Assembly (NCBI GenBank): GCA_017407885.1 | Contig: JAFQVU010000029.1 | Location: forward strand, 1 to 11,646 | Length of the DNA: 11,646 bases | DNA from: Clostridia bacterium | GTDB taxonomy: Bacteria; Bacillota_A; Clostridia; Oscillospirales; CAG-272 | Direction: 5' to 3' | Shown here: piece by piece, positions 1 to 6,759 of the stretch | Layout of the letters: each line of letters begins with the position of its first letter | Position numbering within the stretch: position 1 is the stretch's first letter | Made by a program: the position numbers and the translations under genes | Notes under the pieces: generated by a model | Told to the model about the DNA's origin: nothing | The model's input: the letters and a program-made list of their open reading frames with translations, nothing else | The model's database searches: none

Positions 1-1
1 G

Positions 2-127
2 CTTGTTGCAGGTATGAAGATTGATGATGCTATTGAGAGAATGAAGGGTATCAAGTGCGGTTTTAAACCCACGTCCTGCCCCGACCAGCTCGCCCGTGCG
101 CTTGAAAAGATAAAATCTCAGGACTAA
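2..127 (+). CDS. 3' end of an unrecognised protein-coding gene (5' partial)
   Basis: An open frame enters from the left edge and ends at a TAA at 125-127, giving 41 residues that begin LVAGMKIDDAIERMKG and end ALEKIKSQD. The segment is soluble, helix-prone and contains two cysteines, in KCGF and TSCP. I do not recognise the family. The good codon use and the 68-bp gap to the next gene, with no hairpin terminator and no clear promoter, suggest it is a real gene cotranscribed with the phosphosugar mutase. The function cannot be stated from this fragment. Confidence 0.6.
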   Translation, partial: LVAGMKIDDAIERMKGIKCGFKPTSCPDQLARALEKIKSQD

Positions 128-195
128 TTTTGAATTAAGGCAACAAAATGATAGTCACATATCTTTTGGTCAATTGAAATTTCGAGGAGAAAACG

Positions 196-1917
196 ATGAC
201 AACATATCAGGAGAATTACAACCGCTGGCTCGCCAGTGACAAAGTGGACGAAGCAACCAAAAACGAGCTTCGCGCAATCAAAGATGATGACGAAGAGATA
301 AAGCTTCGCTTTATCAAGTCACTCGAATTCGGCACCGCCGGCCTTCGCGGCACTATGATAGCAGGCACAAACGCCATGAACGTATATACAGTCGCACACG
401 CGACGCAGGGACTTGCCGACCTTATCAACAAAGAGGGCAAAGCTGACCGCGGCGTTGCAGTCGCATTTGACTCGCGCAACAACTCCGAGCTGTATGCTCA
501 CTGTGCGGCAAGCGTACTTGCGGCTAACGGTATCAAAGTAAAAATATTCGACAGTCTGCGCCCCACCCCCGTACTCTCGTTTGCTGTACGTGAGCTTAAC
601 GTAATTGCTGGAATAAACATCACCGCTTCCCACAATCCGAAGCAGTACAACGGATATAAGGCATACTGGGAAGACGGCGCACAGCTTCCGCCGGATCACG
701 CGGCAACAGTGTCAAAGTTCATCGCGGCGGCTGATATTTTTGACGATGTAAAAACCATGGATTTCGACAAAGCGGTAGCTGACGGTATAATCGAATACAT
801 TCCGGCATCGCTTGATGAAGCATATATCCAGAAGGTCATCGCCGAGGCGGTAAATCCTGATGTTATCCGCAAGGTTGCAGACGATCTTGAAATCGTATAC
901 ACTCCCCTTCACGGTGCAGGTCATAAAATCATACCCGAGGTGCTTCGCCGCGTGGGACTCAAGCATATCGATGTAGTTGACGAGCAAATGGTGCTCGACG
1001 GCAACTTCCCGACTGTCGCTTATCCCAATCCCGAGGTGCCTGACGTTTTCGAGCTTGGCATCAAGCTCGCCGAGCGTGTGCACAGTGATCTCATTATCGC
1101 AACCGATCCCGATGCTGACCGCGTTGGTATAATGTCACGTGACAAATCGGGCAAATTCGTACGCCTCACAGGTAATCAGGTCGGTGCACTTCTGCTTGAC
1201 TACATTATCACCGCATACGAGGAGACCGGCATGCCGGAAAATCCTTATGCTATCAAGACTATCGTTTCCACCGAAATGGTCACCAAGATATGCTCCGATC
1301 ACAACATCCGCCTGCACAACGTACTCACCGGATTTAAATTCATCGGTGAGGTTATCAAGCAGTACGAAACCACCGGGCATGATAACTACATCTTCGGCTT
1401 CGAGGAGAGCTATGGCTATCTTAAAGGCACGTACGCGCGTGACAAGGATGCCGTGGTTGCGACCATGCTTCTCTGCGAGATGGCGGCTTACTACAGCACC
1501 AAGGGCATGACTCTCTGCGATGCAATGCAGGGGCTCTATGACCGATACGGTTACTACGATGAGGGCGCGGCTAACATCTATATGGAAGGTCTCGACGGAC
1601 TTGAGCGCATGAAGCAGCTTATGGACCGCCTTCGTAACGCTCCCCCGAGAGAGCTTGCCGGCTACAAGATCATCGAGCGCCGCGATTATCTTAACGATAC
1701 AGTGCTCGATATTGAAACCGGAAAGGTAACATCGACTGGGCTGCCTTCCTCAAATGTGCTTTATTTCATCACCGAACCGGGAGATGTGATAGTTATCCGT
1801 CCGTCCGGCACGGAGCCTAAAATAAAAATATATATCCTCGCTCATGATCAAACACTTGATGCGGTACGCGCGAAGATTGACGCATACAGCAAAGTAACCG
1901 ATACTTGGGTTAAATAA
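196..1917 (+). CDS. pgcA: Phospho-sugar mutase (alpha-phosphoglucomutase/phosphomannomutase)
   Basis: A 573-residue cytoplasmic enzyme of the alpha-D-phosphohexomutase superfamily. It interconverts glucose-1-phosphate and glucose-6-phosphate, and often the mannose phosphates, linking glycolysis to UDP-glucose and envelope polysaccharides. All four active-site loops are visible: the phosphoserine loop TASHNP (residues 143-148, Ser145 as the phospho-acceptor), the Mg-binding DPDADR (304-309), the sugar-recognition loop GFEESYGY (401-408) and the phosphate-binding RPSGTEPK (535-542). The N-terminal EFGTAGLRG (44-52) is also typical. Length fits the Bacillus PgcA class (about 580 residues) rather than the shorter GlmM or bacterial PMM/PGM. 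The ATG is preceded by AGGAG at 185-189. The gene ends just before a strong terminator. Sugar specificity cannot be read from the sequence; the family assignment is secure. Confidence 0.95.
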   Translation: MTTYQENYNRWLASDKVDEATKNELRAIKDDDEEIKLRFIKSLEFGTAGLRGTMIAGTNAMNVYTVAHATQGLADLINKEGKADRGVAVAFDSRNNSELYAHCAASVLAANGIKVKIFDSLRPTPVLSFAVRELNVIAGINITASHNPKQYNGYKAYWEDGAQLPPDHAATVSKFIAAADIFDDVKTMDFDKAVADGIIEYIPASLDEAYIQKVIAEAVNPDVIRKVADDLEIVYTPLHGAGHKIIPEVLRRVGLKHIDVVDEQMVLDGNFPTVAYPNPEVPDVFELGIKLAERVHSDLIIATDPDADRVGIMSRDKSGKFVRLTGNQVGALLLDYIITAYEETGMPENPYAIKTIVSTEMVTKICSDHNIRLHNVLTGFKFIGEVIKQYETTGHDNYIFGFEESYGYLKGTYARDKDAVVATMLLCEMAAYYSTKGMTLCDAMQGLYDRYGYYDEGAANIYMEGLDGLERMKQLMDRLRNAPPRELAGYKIIERRDYLNDTVLDIETGKVTSTGLPSSNVLYFITEPGDVIVIRPSGTEPKIKIYILAHDQTLDAVRAKIDAYSKVTDTWVK

Positions 1918-1920
1918 TAT

Positions 1921-1957
1921 ATAGGCTGTCTGCAAAATGCAGACAGCCTATGTTTTT
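1921..1957 (+). terminator. Intrinsic terminator of the phosphosugar mutase gene
   Basis: A perfect 14-bp inverted repeat (1921-1934 with 1938-1951) encloses an AAA loop and is followed by GTTTTTA. It starts 3 bases after the stop codon. Reading rightwards this is a textbook Rho-independent terminator. No T-rich tract follows on the opposite strand. Confidence 0.93.
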
Positions 1958-2070
1958 AGTTTGTAGGTTATTGGTTGTTGGCGATGTCATGGGCATACAT
2001 GCCGCGTAGGAATCCCCCCATTTGTCGCAAAAACTTCCCAACGGACACAAATTTATATAACCCAATACCC

Positions 2071-2099
2071 TTGACTTTTTCGCGGTATCGTGTTAAAAT
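2071..2099 (+). promoter_or_regulatory. Sigma-A-type promoter for the small cysteine protein
   Basis: TTGACT (2071-2076) and TAAAAT (2094-2099) are separated by exactly 17 bp. A start about 7 bases later, near 2106, would give a leader of roughly 27 bases before the ATG at 2133. The leader contains the AAAGGA ribosome binding site at 2119-2124. The 113 bases between the upstream terminator and this promoter hold nothing I can support beyond a short palindrome at 1992-2003. Confidence 0.75.
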
Positions 2100-2132
2100 A
2101 TTTGTATCCATTTTAACGAAAGGATTTTACTT

Positions 2133-2327
2133 ATGAAGAAAAATTCCGATACACCAAAAATCTGCGAATTATGCCGTTTTGCCGAAGCCATATCGGGAAC
2201 AGAAGATATGCTTTGTAAACACAAAGGTGCGGTAAATAAGGAATATTCATGCCGTAAGTTTATATATGATCCGCTCAAGCGTGTTCCGCGTAAGCTTCCT
2301 GAACTTATCATTCCGGACGAACTTTAA
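2133..2327 (+). CDS. Small four-cysteine protein, possible metal-binding knuckle
   Basis: A 64-residue protein with no signal peptide or membrane segment. Four cysteines lie at 11, 14, 28 and 40 (C-x2-C-x13-C-x11-C), in the local contexts ICELC, MLCKH and YSCRKF. They are followed by a basic stretch, YDPLKRVPRK, and an acidic end, PDEL. The spacing suggests a small zinc or iron-sulfur knuckle, but no known family is claimed; the sequence resembles small uncharacterised clostridial proteins with a CELC...YSCRKF pattern. The ORF is supported as real by a 17-bp-spaced promoter, an AAAGGA site at 2119-2124 eight bases before the ATG, and its isolated position between two transcription units. Function unknown. 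Confidence 0.82.
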   Translation: MKKNSDTPKICELCRFAEAISGTEDMLCKHKGAVNKEYSCRKFIYDPLKRVPRKLPELIIPDEL

Positions 2328-2341
2328 AAAGGATATAAGCG

Positions 2342-2362
2342 CCAAAATATGTATTATTTTGG
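2342..2362 (+). other. Weak A/T-rich hairpin after the small cysteine gene
   Basis: CCAAAATA (2342-2349) pairs perfectly with TATTTTGG (2355-2362) around a TGTAT loop, 14 bases after the stop codon. The tract that follows is T-rich but interrupted (GTTGAAATGTTATTTTATTTTC). It could act as a weak terminator for the small gene before the aroF promoter. The stem has only two G-C pairs, so this call is tentative. Confidence 0.35.
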
Positions 2363-2401
2363 GTTGAAATGTTATTTTATTTTCAATTTTCATATTTTCT
2401 G

Positions 2402-2430
2402 TTGAAATTATGCCAAAAAAGTGATAAAAT
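2402..2430 (+). promoter_or_regulatory. Sigma-A-type promoter of the DAHP synthase gene
   Basis: TTGAAA (2402-2407) and TAAAAT (2425-2430) are separated by 17 bp in an A/T-rich region. The predicted start near 2437 leaves a leader of about 45 bases, too short for a T-box or a tryptophan-type attenuator. I see no operator-like palindrome. The site GAGGAAA at 2469-2475 lies 6 bases before the ATG at 2482. Confidence 0.75.
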
Positions 2431-2481
2431 TATACTTGTTTAATTTTAAATCTTACCCTATTGAATGTGAGGAAAGTATAA

Positions 2482-3498
2482 ATGATTATAATCATCAAAC
2501 CAAATACAAAAAAAGAGCTTGTATCATCTTTTGTTTCCGAGCTTGAAAAGACTCCCGGTCTGCAGGCGCATCTTGTCGATGGCTTGCACACGACTATTAT
2601 CGGTCTTGTCGGCGATACATCAAAAATAGATATTGATAATCTTCGCACCAGCGCTATAGTTGAAGAGGTAAAGCGCGTACAGGAACCATATAAGAACGCC
2701 AACCGTAAATTCCATCCGGATGATACTGTTGTCGATATTGGCGGCATCAAAATCGGAGGCGGACATTTCCAGGTTATCAGCGGTCCTTGCTCGGTTGAAT
2801 GTGAGGAGCAAATTTGCGAGATCGCACGTCGCGTTAGGGCGGCAGATTCTGCACTTCTGCGAGGCGGTGCATTCAAGCCGCGCACCTCGCCGTACGCATT
2901 CCAGGGTCTCAAAGCCGAAGGCATCGAGCTTCTGCTTGAAGCGAAAAAGGAGACCGGTCTTCCTATTGTCACTGAAATCATGGATGCGGCACACCTTCCG
3001 CTTTTCGAAGACGTTGACGTTATTCAGGTCGGTGCGAGAAACATGCAGAATTTCGAGCTTTTAAAAGAGCTTGGACATACGAAAAAGCCGATACTCTTGA
3101 AGCGCGGTCTTGCTAATACCATCGAGGAATTCTTGATGAGTGCCGAGTACATTATGGCAGGCGGCAACGAAAACGTCATCCTTTGTGAGCGTGGTATCCG
3201 CACATTTGAAACTGCAACTCGCAACACTTTTGATGTATCGGCAATTCCGGTACTCAAGAAGCTGTCGCATCTGCCGGTAGTCGCGGACCCGAGCCACGCA
3301 GGCGGTATCAATTGGCTTGTAGAGCCGCTCGCAATGGCGGCGGTAGCAGCCGGCGCTGACGGTATTATGATTGAGGTACACAATAATCCAGCAAAGGCGC
3401 TGTCCGACGGCAAGCAGTCGCTTACACCGGACGAGTTCGACGGAGTAATGGAGAGAATGAAGAAGATTCTTGCCGCAATAGGCAAGAGCATTGGATAA
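2482..3498 (+). CDS. aroF: 3-deoxy-7-phosphoheptulonate (DAHP) synthase, type I-beta
   Basis: A 338-residue cytoplasmic enzyme that condenses phosphoenolpyruvate with erythrose-4-phosphate, the first step of the shikimate pathway. Residues 1 to about 70 form the ferredoxin-like N-terminal domain (MIIIIKP..., GDTSKID) found in the Thermotoga-type enzyme, where it mediates feedback inhibition by Tyr or Phe. From about residue 90 comes the TIM barrel. It carries GPCSVE (101-106, metal-ligand Cys103), KPRTSPYAFQG (132-142, PEP-binding), VGARNMQNF, LKRG, DPSHAGG (269-275) and IEVHNNP around Glu298. These are the expected catalytic and metal-binding elements, so the enzyme should be active. No chorismate mutase fusion is present. 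The gene stands alone between its own promoter and terminator. Feedback regulation is inferred from the domain; the effector cannot be read. Confidence 0.95.
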   Translation: MIIIIKPNTKKELVSSFVSELEKTPGLQAHLVDGLHTTIIGLVGDTSKIDIDNLRTSAIVEEVKRVQEPYKNANRKFHPDDTVVDIGGIKIGGGHFQVISGPCSVECEEQICEIARRVRAADSALLRGGAFKPRTSPYAFQGLKAEGIELLLEAKKETGLPIVTEIMDAAHLPLFEDVDVIQVGARNMQNFELLKELGHTKKPILLKRGLANTIEEFLMSAEYIMAGGNENVILCERGIRTFETATRNTFDVSAIPVLKKLSHLPVVADPSHAGGINWLVEPLAMAAVAAGADGIMIEVHNNPAKALSDGKQSLTPDEFDGVMERMKKILAAIGKSIG

Positions 3499-3505
3499 AG
3501 AACAA

Positions 3506-3538
3506 CCGCTTGGCACGAATGTGTCAAGCGGCATTTTT
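3506..3538 (+). terminator. Intrinsic terminator of aroF
   Basis: CCGCTTGGCAC (3506-3516) pairs with GTGTCAAGCGG (3521-3531) around a GAAT loop, 11 bp with one G-T wobble. CATTTTT follows. It starts 7 bases after the aroF stop. The convergent spoIIR gene ends 25 bases to the right. Read leftwards the stem is followed by TTGTTCTTTA, so it may also serve spoIIR, less efficiently. Confidence 0.88.
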
Positions 3539-3563
3539 CTACAAACTGAAATTCAACCTTCTC

Positions 3564-4193
3564 CTACGCAAATATCCTCTCCAAAAATTCGAGCAGGCGG
3601 AATTTTACTACAATATCCGGTGAATCGCCGGTAATAATGCGTATCTGCGATGGGGTAAGTCCTGTCTCAAGAAGTTCGCTGTCATCGACAATTGCCGCAG
3701 CTTGAGTGTCCTTTGAGATTCCTATGCAAAGTTGCGGAAAGAGTACGCACCACCAGTTCTGTCCTTCCGCCTCACCGATTAATATGCGAAGTGATGTGTA
3801 CGTCCCTGCAGGAAGGGTGTAATTCTCATATTCGCGCGTAGGATAAGCTTCCTCGGTGAGAGTTACAGCGACGGTGTACGGCGAATTTTCAGCATACAGC
3901 ACTTCTGCGGCGGCGCTTTCGATAACATCGAGATTGTCCGCAAGAATTGCTTCTGCCTCGGCACGGTCTTTTACCCCGTCAAGCAGATCAGAAACAGTAT
4001 CAAGTATGCCATCGCGCACTTTTAATTTGAGCGCCTGATCTTCCGCTGAATCGGAATTTGCCAAAACGTGCAGGCGAATTATGTTGTCATACAACTGAGC
4101 ATCCTCGGGGGATGGAAGCAGTGCCGACATGGGCAGCATGAGCGCTGTAAGCACGGAAAATGTAAGTAAAAATACGGTAAGACGGTTTTGCAT
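3564..4193 (-). CDS. spoIIR: Stage II sporulation protein R (SpoIIR)
   Basis: A 209-residue secreted signalling protein. In the known pathway SpoIIR is made in the forespore, crosses into the intermembrane space and triggers the SpoIIGA protease to process pro-sigma-E in the mother cell. Residues 6-26 are a hydrophobic export segment after a basic start (MQNR). Family hallmarks follow: IRLHVLANSDS at 39-49 with KLKVRD at 56-61, the block YPTREYENYTLPAGTYTSLR at 117-136, NWWCVLFPQLC at 146-156, and KFRLLEFLE near the C terminus. The ATG has GGAGG at 4198-4202. It lies downstream of the cation efflux gene, with a terminator between them. The family is normally controlled by sigma-F, but I found no convincing sigma-F promoter in the 73-bp gap. 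Assignment is secure and marks the organism as an endospore former or close descendant. Confidence 0.94.
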   Translation of the reverse strand: MQNRLTVFLLTFSVLTALMLPMSALLPSPEDAQLYDNIIRLHVLANSDSAEDQALKLKVRDGILDTVSDLLDGVKDRAEAEAILADNLDVIESAAAEVLYAENSPYTVAVTLTEEAYPTREYENYTLPAGTYTSLRILIGEAEGQNWWCVLFPQLCIGISKDTQAAAIVDDSELLETGLTPSQIRIITGDSPDIVVKFRLLEFLERIFA

Positions 4194-4202
4194 GTTTCCT
4201 CC

Positions 4203-4260
4203 AAAAAATAAAATTGCTTTCTCGGCACAGTCATTATTGACCGCAAACGAGAAAGCAATT
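4203..4260 (-). terminator. Long-stem intrinsic terminator after the cation efflux gene
   Basis: Read leftwards, a perfect 13-bp stem (4260-4248 with 4224-4212) is followed by TTATTTTTT, six bases after the efflux gene's stop codon. The 23-base loop contains a small inner stem (GTCA/TGAC). The spoIIR ribosome site begins immediately after the T tract, so this terminator sits between the two genes. Part of its loop (4235-4244) can pair instead with the efflux gene's last codons; see the finding on interlocked stems. Confidence 0.82.
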
Positions 4261-4266
4261 CATTTT

Positions 4267-5442
4267 TTAAAGATAACTGCGGTCAATATTTATAACCGCA
4301 TTGTAATTGCGCGACAGCGTATGTATTTTCTCCGTAAGAATACTGCACACCTCGCTGTCGCTGTGCTTACATTCAAATGGAACGACCACGTCAAAAATAA
4401 GGTTAGTATGTGTAACTCCGCGTACCATACGGAAATCGTGCATCGACAGTGCACAGCCGAATTCAGCCGCGATAATAGCGACTATCGCTTCGACCTCGCG
4501 CTTGACCTCGCGCAGTTCCTCATCCGAGGTAACAACAGGGTCAAGGTGGATAACAAGTTGAATACCGCTTTTCTTGAAATCAAACTCAATATTATCAATA
4601 AGATCGTGGCTTTCAAGTATATCCCGTTCAGCGGCGACCTCGACATGTACCGAAGCAAACACGCGCTCATGTCCATAGCTGTGAACAACCAGATCATGAT
4701 ATCCGAGCACGCCGCCGTAGCTCATGATACGCTTGCCAATGGAACTTACAAACTCCGCCGACGGTGCACTTCCGAGCAGAGGATCCGAAGTCTCCATCAC
4801 AAGCTCAATTCCCGATTTTATAATGAAGCACGCAACCGCAATTCCAAGCCATCCGTCAAGATTAATTCCGCTGAATTTTGAAATCAGCGCACCGATGAGA
4901 ACTGCCGCTGTGGTTATCGAGTCGTTTCGGCTGTCCGCTGATGTGGCTATAAGAGCGGAAGAGTCGATGTGACGTCCGACTGCACGGTAGAAAAATCCTT
5001 GCCACAGTTTTATGATTACAGATACAGCGAGTATGATAAGCGCGGCAGCGGAATACTCGGTCTCAGCAGGGGATATTAGCGTGTTGACTGAATTTATCAA
5101 GAATTCCACACCGAGGGTGCAAATGACAAGTGATACAATGAGTCCCGTAATATATTCAATACGCGCGTGACCGTATGGATGCTCTTTATCGGCCGGTTTA
5201 GAAGCGAGCTTAAACCCGACAAGCGTAATCACCGACGAAGCGGCATCAGCTATATTGTTGACTGCATCTGCGGTTATTGCAATACTGCTCGTTATAACAC
5301 CGACGATTATTTTCATTACAGACAAGAGTACGTTTGAAAATATTCCGAATCCGCTTGCCGCCGCCGCACATTTTGTACGAACACTTGGTTCATCGGTGTT
5401 TTTATAGTTTTTTACCAAAAGAGACAAAAGCTTAAGATTCAA
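4267..5442 (-). CDS. Cation diffusion facilitator (CDF) metal efflux transporter
   Basis: A 391-residue inner-membrane divalent metal/proton antiporter of the CDF family. Six hydrophobic segments lie at roughly 31-50, 55-78, 95-116, 131-151, 161-188 and 196-215, followed by a long cytoplasmic dimerisation domain to 391. The family signature HPYGHARIEY is at 89-98. The transport site reads Asn62-x3-Asp66 in TM2 and Asp170-x3-Asp174 in TM5, instead of the His/Asp pairs of classical zinc exporters. This pattern leans towards manganese-type members such as streptococcal MntE, so Mn export is an inference. The C-terminal domain is about 90 residues longer than in short CDFs, as in other Firmicute members. 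The start is TTG at 5440-5442, chosen because GAGGAA lies 6 bases upstream and no ATG lies before TM1. Translation is probably coupled to the preceding PLP-enzyme gene. Confidence 0.92.
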   Translation of the reverse strand: MNLKLLSLLVKNYKNTDEPSVRTKCAAAASGFGIFSNVLLSVMKIIVGVITSSIAITADAVNNIADAASSVITLVGFKLASKPADKEHPYGHARIEYITGLIVSLVICTLGVEFLINSVNTLISPAETEYSAAALIILAVSVIIKLWQGFFYRAVGRHIDSSALIATSADSRNDSITTAAVLIGALISKFSGINLDGWLGIAVACFIIKSGIELVMETSDPLLGSAPSAEFVSSIGKRIMSYGGVLGYHDLVVHSYGHERVFASVHVEVAAERDILESHDLIDNIEFDFKKSGIQLVIHLDPVVTSDEELREVKREVEAIVAIIAAEFGCALSMHDFRMVRGVTHTNLIFDVVVPFECKHSDSEVCSILTEKIHTLSRNYNAVINIDRSYL

Positions 5443-5448
5443 TTTCTA

Positions 5449-5454
5449 TTCCTC
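5449..5454 (-). promoter_or_regulatory. Ribosome binding site overlapping the upstream stop codon
   Basis: On the minus strand the sequence GTGAGGAATAGAAATTG contains the TGA stop of the PLP-enzyme gene (5455-5453). This overlaps the GAGGAA site that serves the TTG start at 5442-5440. The stop-to-start gap is 10 bases. The arrangement fixes the unusual TTG start and implies translational coupling. Confidence 0.75.
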
Positions 5455-6700
5455 ACAGTACTGTAAGTAATTTTTCTGCCGCGGCGAGTATACCGAGTTT
5501 GCCGCTTTCATATGTGAGTCCCCCCTGCATGAATGCGGTGTAAGGCGCTCTCATTGGACCGTCTGCAGAAAGTTCAATTGATGAACCCTGCGTAAATGCT
5601 CCCGCCGCCATGATAACCTGATCGGTATAGCCGGGCATATCCCACGGCTCGGGACTCACGTATGAATCGATTGGAGATCCGCTCTGGATTCCCTGACAGA
5701 ATGCGATAAGGCGTTCGGGTTTCCCGAGAATAACGGCTTGTATAATATCCGCACGACGTTCAGACCAACGGGGATTTACTTCGCATCCGAGCGCTTCAAA
5801 TATATATGCGGCAAAGTGTGCAGTCTTAATAGCCTGTGCAACGATGTGCGGAGCGAAGAAAAAGCCCTTATATAGACTCTTGTTGTTTCCAAGCGAAGCA
5901 CCGCATTCAAGTCCCACACCAACGGTAGTAAGACGGTAGCTTGCAAGCTCGACCGCTTTTGCACTGCCTGCGATGTATCCACCCGATTCAGCTATACCGC
6001 CGCCGGGATTCTTTATGAGCGACCCCATTATAAGGTCAGCTCCGACTGCGCACGGTTCACACGTCTCGGTAAATTCGCCGTAGCAGTTATCTACCACAAC
6101 GTATGCATTAGAACGGGCTTTGACAAATTTTGTGACCTCACCGATCTCGGCAACAGTCAGTGTCGGACGGTTCATGTAACCTTTCGAGCGCTGGAGAAAT
6201 ACAACCTTTACACGCTCACCGTTCTCGGCAAGCTGACGGTCAATCGCATCAAAATCCGCCTTACCGTCGGCAAGGTCTATCTGACGGTACTCAACGCCGA
6301 AATCCGCAAGAGAGCCGTTGCCACGCTCGCCTGCGATTCCGATTACCTCTTCAAGAGTGTCGTATGGCTTACCAGTCACGGAGAGCATTATATCACCCGG
6401 ACGAAGAAGTCCGTAAAGTGCGATTGCTATTGCCTGCGTGCCGTTGACGATGCTGTGGCGTACAAACGCCGCCTCTGCACCAAATACCTCGGCGTAGATT
6501 TTATCGAGCGTATCACGCCCCTTATCGTCGTAGCCGTAACCGCTTGTACCGGCAAAGCAAGAGTCGTCCACGCGGTTGTTTCTGAACGAATCCATCACTC
6601 GCTTGGTGTTTTCAAATGAAATGCGGTCAATATCAGTGAATATTTCCGAAAGCTCGCGTTCCGCTTTGGCAGCAAGCGCGAGAAGATCTACATTCTGCAT
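5453..6700 (-). CDS. YnbB-like PLP-dependent enzyme, methionine gamma-lyase family
   Basis: A 415-residue cytoplasmic pyridoxal-phosphate enzyme of the family once named aluminium resistance protein (Pfam Met_gamma_lyase; Bacillus YnbB). It belongs to fold type I and is related to Cys/Met metabolism C-S lyases. The PLP lysine is Lys230 in MGSLIKNPGGG. Asp204 in VVVDNCYGEF is the expected partner of the pyridine nitrogen. Other hallmarks are SGYGYDDKGRDTLDKIYA (53-70), VNGTQAIA (85-92) and RSKGYMNRP (171-179). The length matches the family. The native substrate is not established in general, and methionine gamma-lyase activity should not be assumed. The ATG has AGGAAAGGA about 7 bases upstream. 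It is the first gene of a two-gene unit with the metal exporter; a joint role in metal tolerance or sulfur balance is speculation. No convincing promoter was found upstream. Confidence 0.92.
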   Translation of the reverse strand: MQNVDLLALAAKAERELSEIFTDIDRISFENTKRVMDSFRNNRVDDSCFAGTSGYGYDDKGRDTLDKIYAEVFGAEAAFVRHSIVNGTQAIAIALYGLLRPGDIMLSVTGKPYDTLEEVIGIAGERGNGSLADFGVEYRQIDLADGKADFDAIDRQLAENGERVKVVFLQRSKGYMNRPTLTVAEIGEVTKFVKARSNAYVVVDNCYGEFTETCEPCAVGADLIMGSLIKNPGGGIAESGGYIAGSAKAVELASYRLTTVGVGLECGASLGNNKSLYKGFFFAPHIVAQAIKTAHFAAYIFEALGCEVNPRWSERRADIIQAVILGKPERLIAFCQGIQSGSPIDSYVSPEPWDMPGYTDQVIMAAGAFTQGSSIELSADGPMRAPYTAFMQGGLTYESGKLGILAAAEKLLTVL

Positions 6701-6702
6701 TT

Positions 6703-6759
6703 TTATGTCCTTTCCTGTTTTGTGCTAATTTGAGTTTGTTGAACTACCTCTGGGATCAT
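6703..6759 (-). CDS. Possible 18-codon upstream ORF (leader peptide) before the PLP-enzyme gene
   Basis: On the minus strand GAGGAG (6770-6765) lies 5 bases before an ATG (6759-6757). This opens an 18-codon frame, MIPEVVQQTQISTKQERT, ending in TAA 2 bases before the start codon of the PLP enzyme. A good ribosome site and tight spacing allow a translated leader or coupling ORF. The peptide has no runs of one amino acid that would suggest classical attenuation, and I see no terminator/antiterminator pair. It may be chance. Confidence 0.22.
   Translation of the reverse strand: MIPEVVQQTQISTKQERT

Noticed and set aside
1992..2003. GGCATACATGCC palindrome between the mutase terminator and the next promoter
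   Set aside because: The arms are only 5 bases with no matching site nearby, and such a palindrome is expected by chance in a window of this size.
2437..2481. Possible aromatic amino-acid attenuator or T-box before aroF
   Set aside because: The leader from the predicted start to the ATG is only about 45 bases and contains no stem, specifier loop or T-box sequence.
4129..4881. 250-codon open frame on the + strand
   Set aside because: It lies wholly antisense to the start of spoIIR and to the CDF gene, both secure by motifs. Its translation has no recognisable domain, and no ribosome site precedes it.
6160..6447. 95-codon open frame on the + strand
   Set aside because: It is antisense to the PLP enzyme, with no domain and no translation signals.
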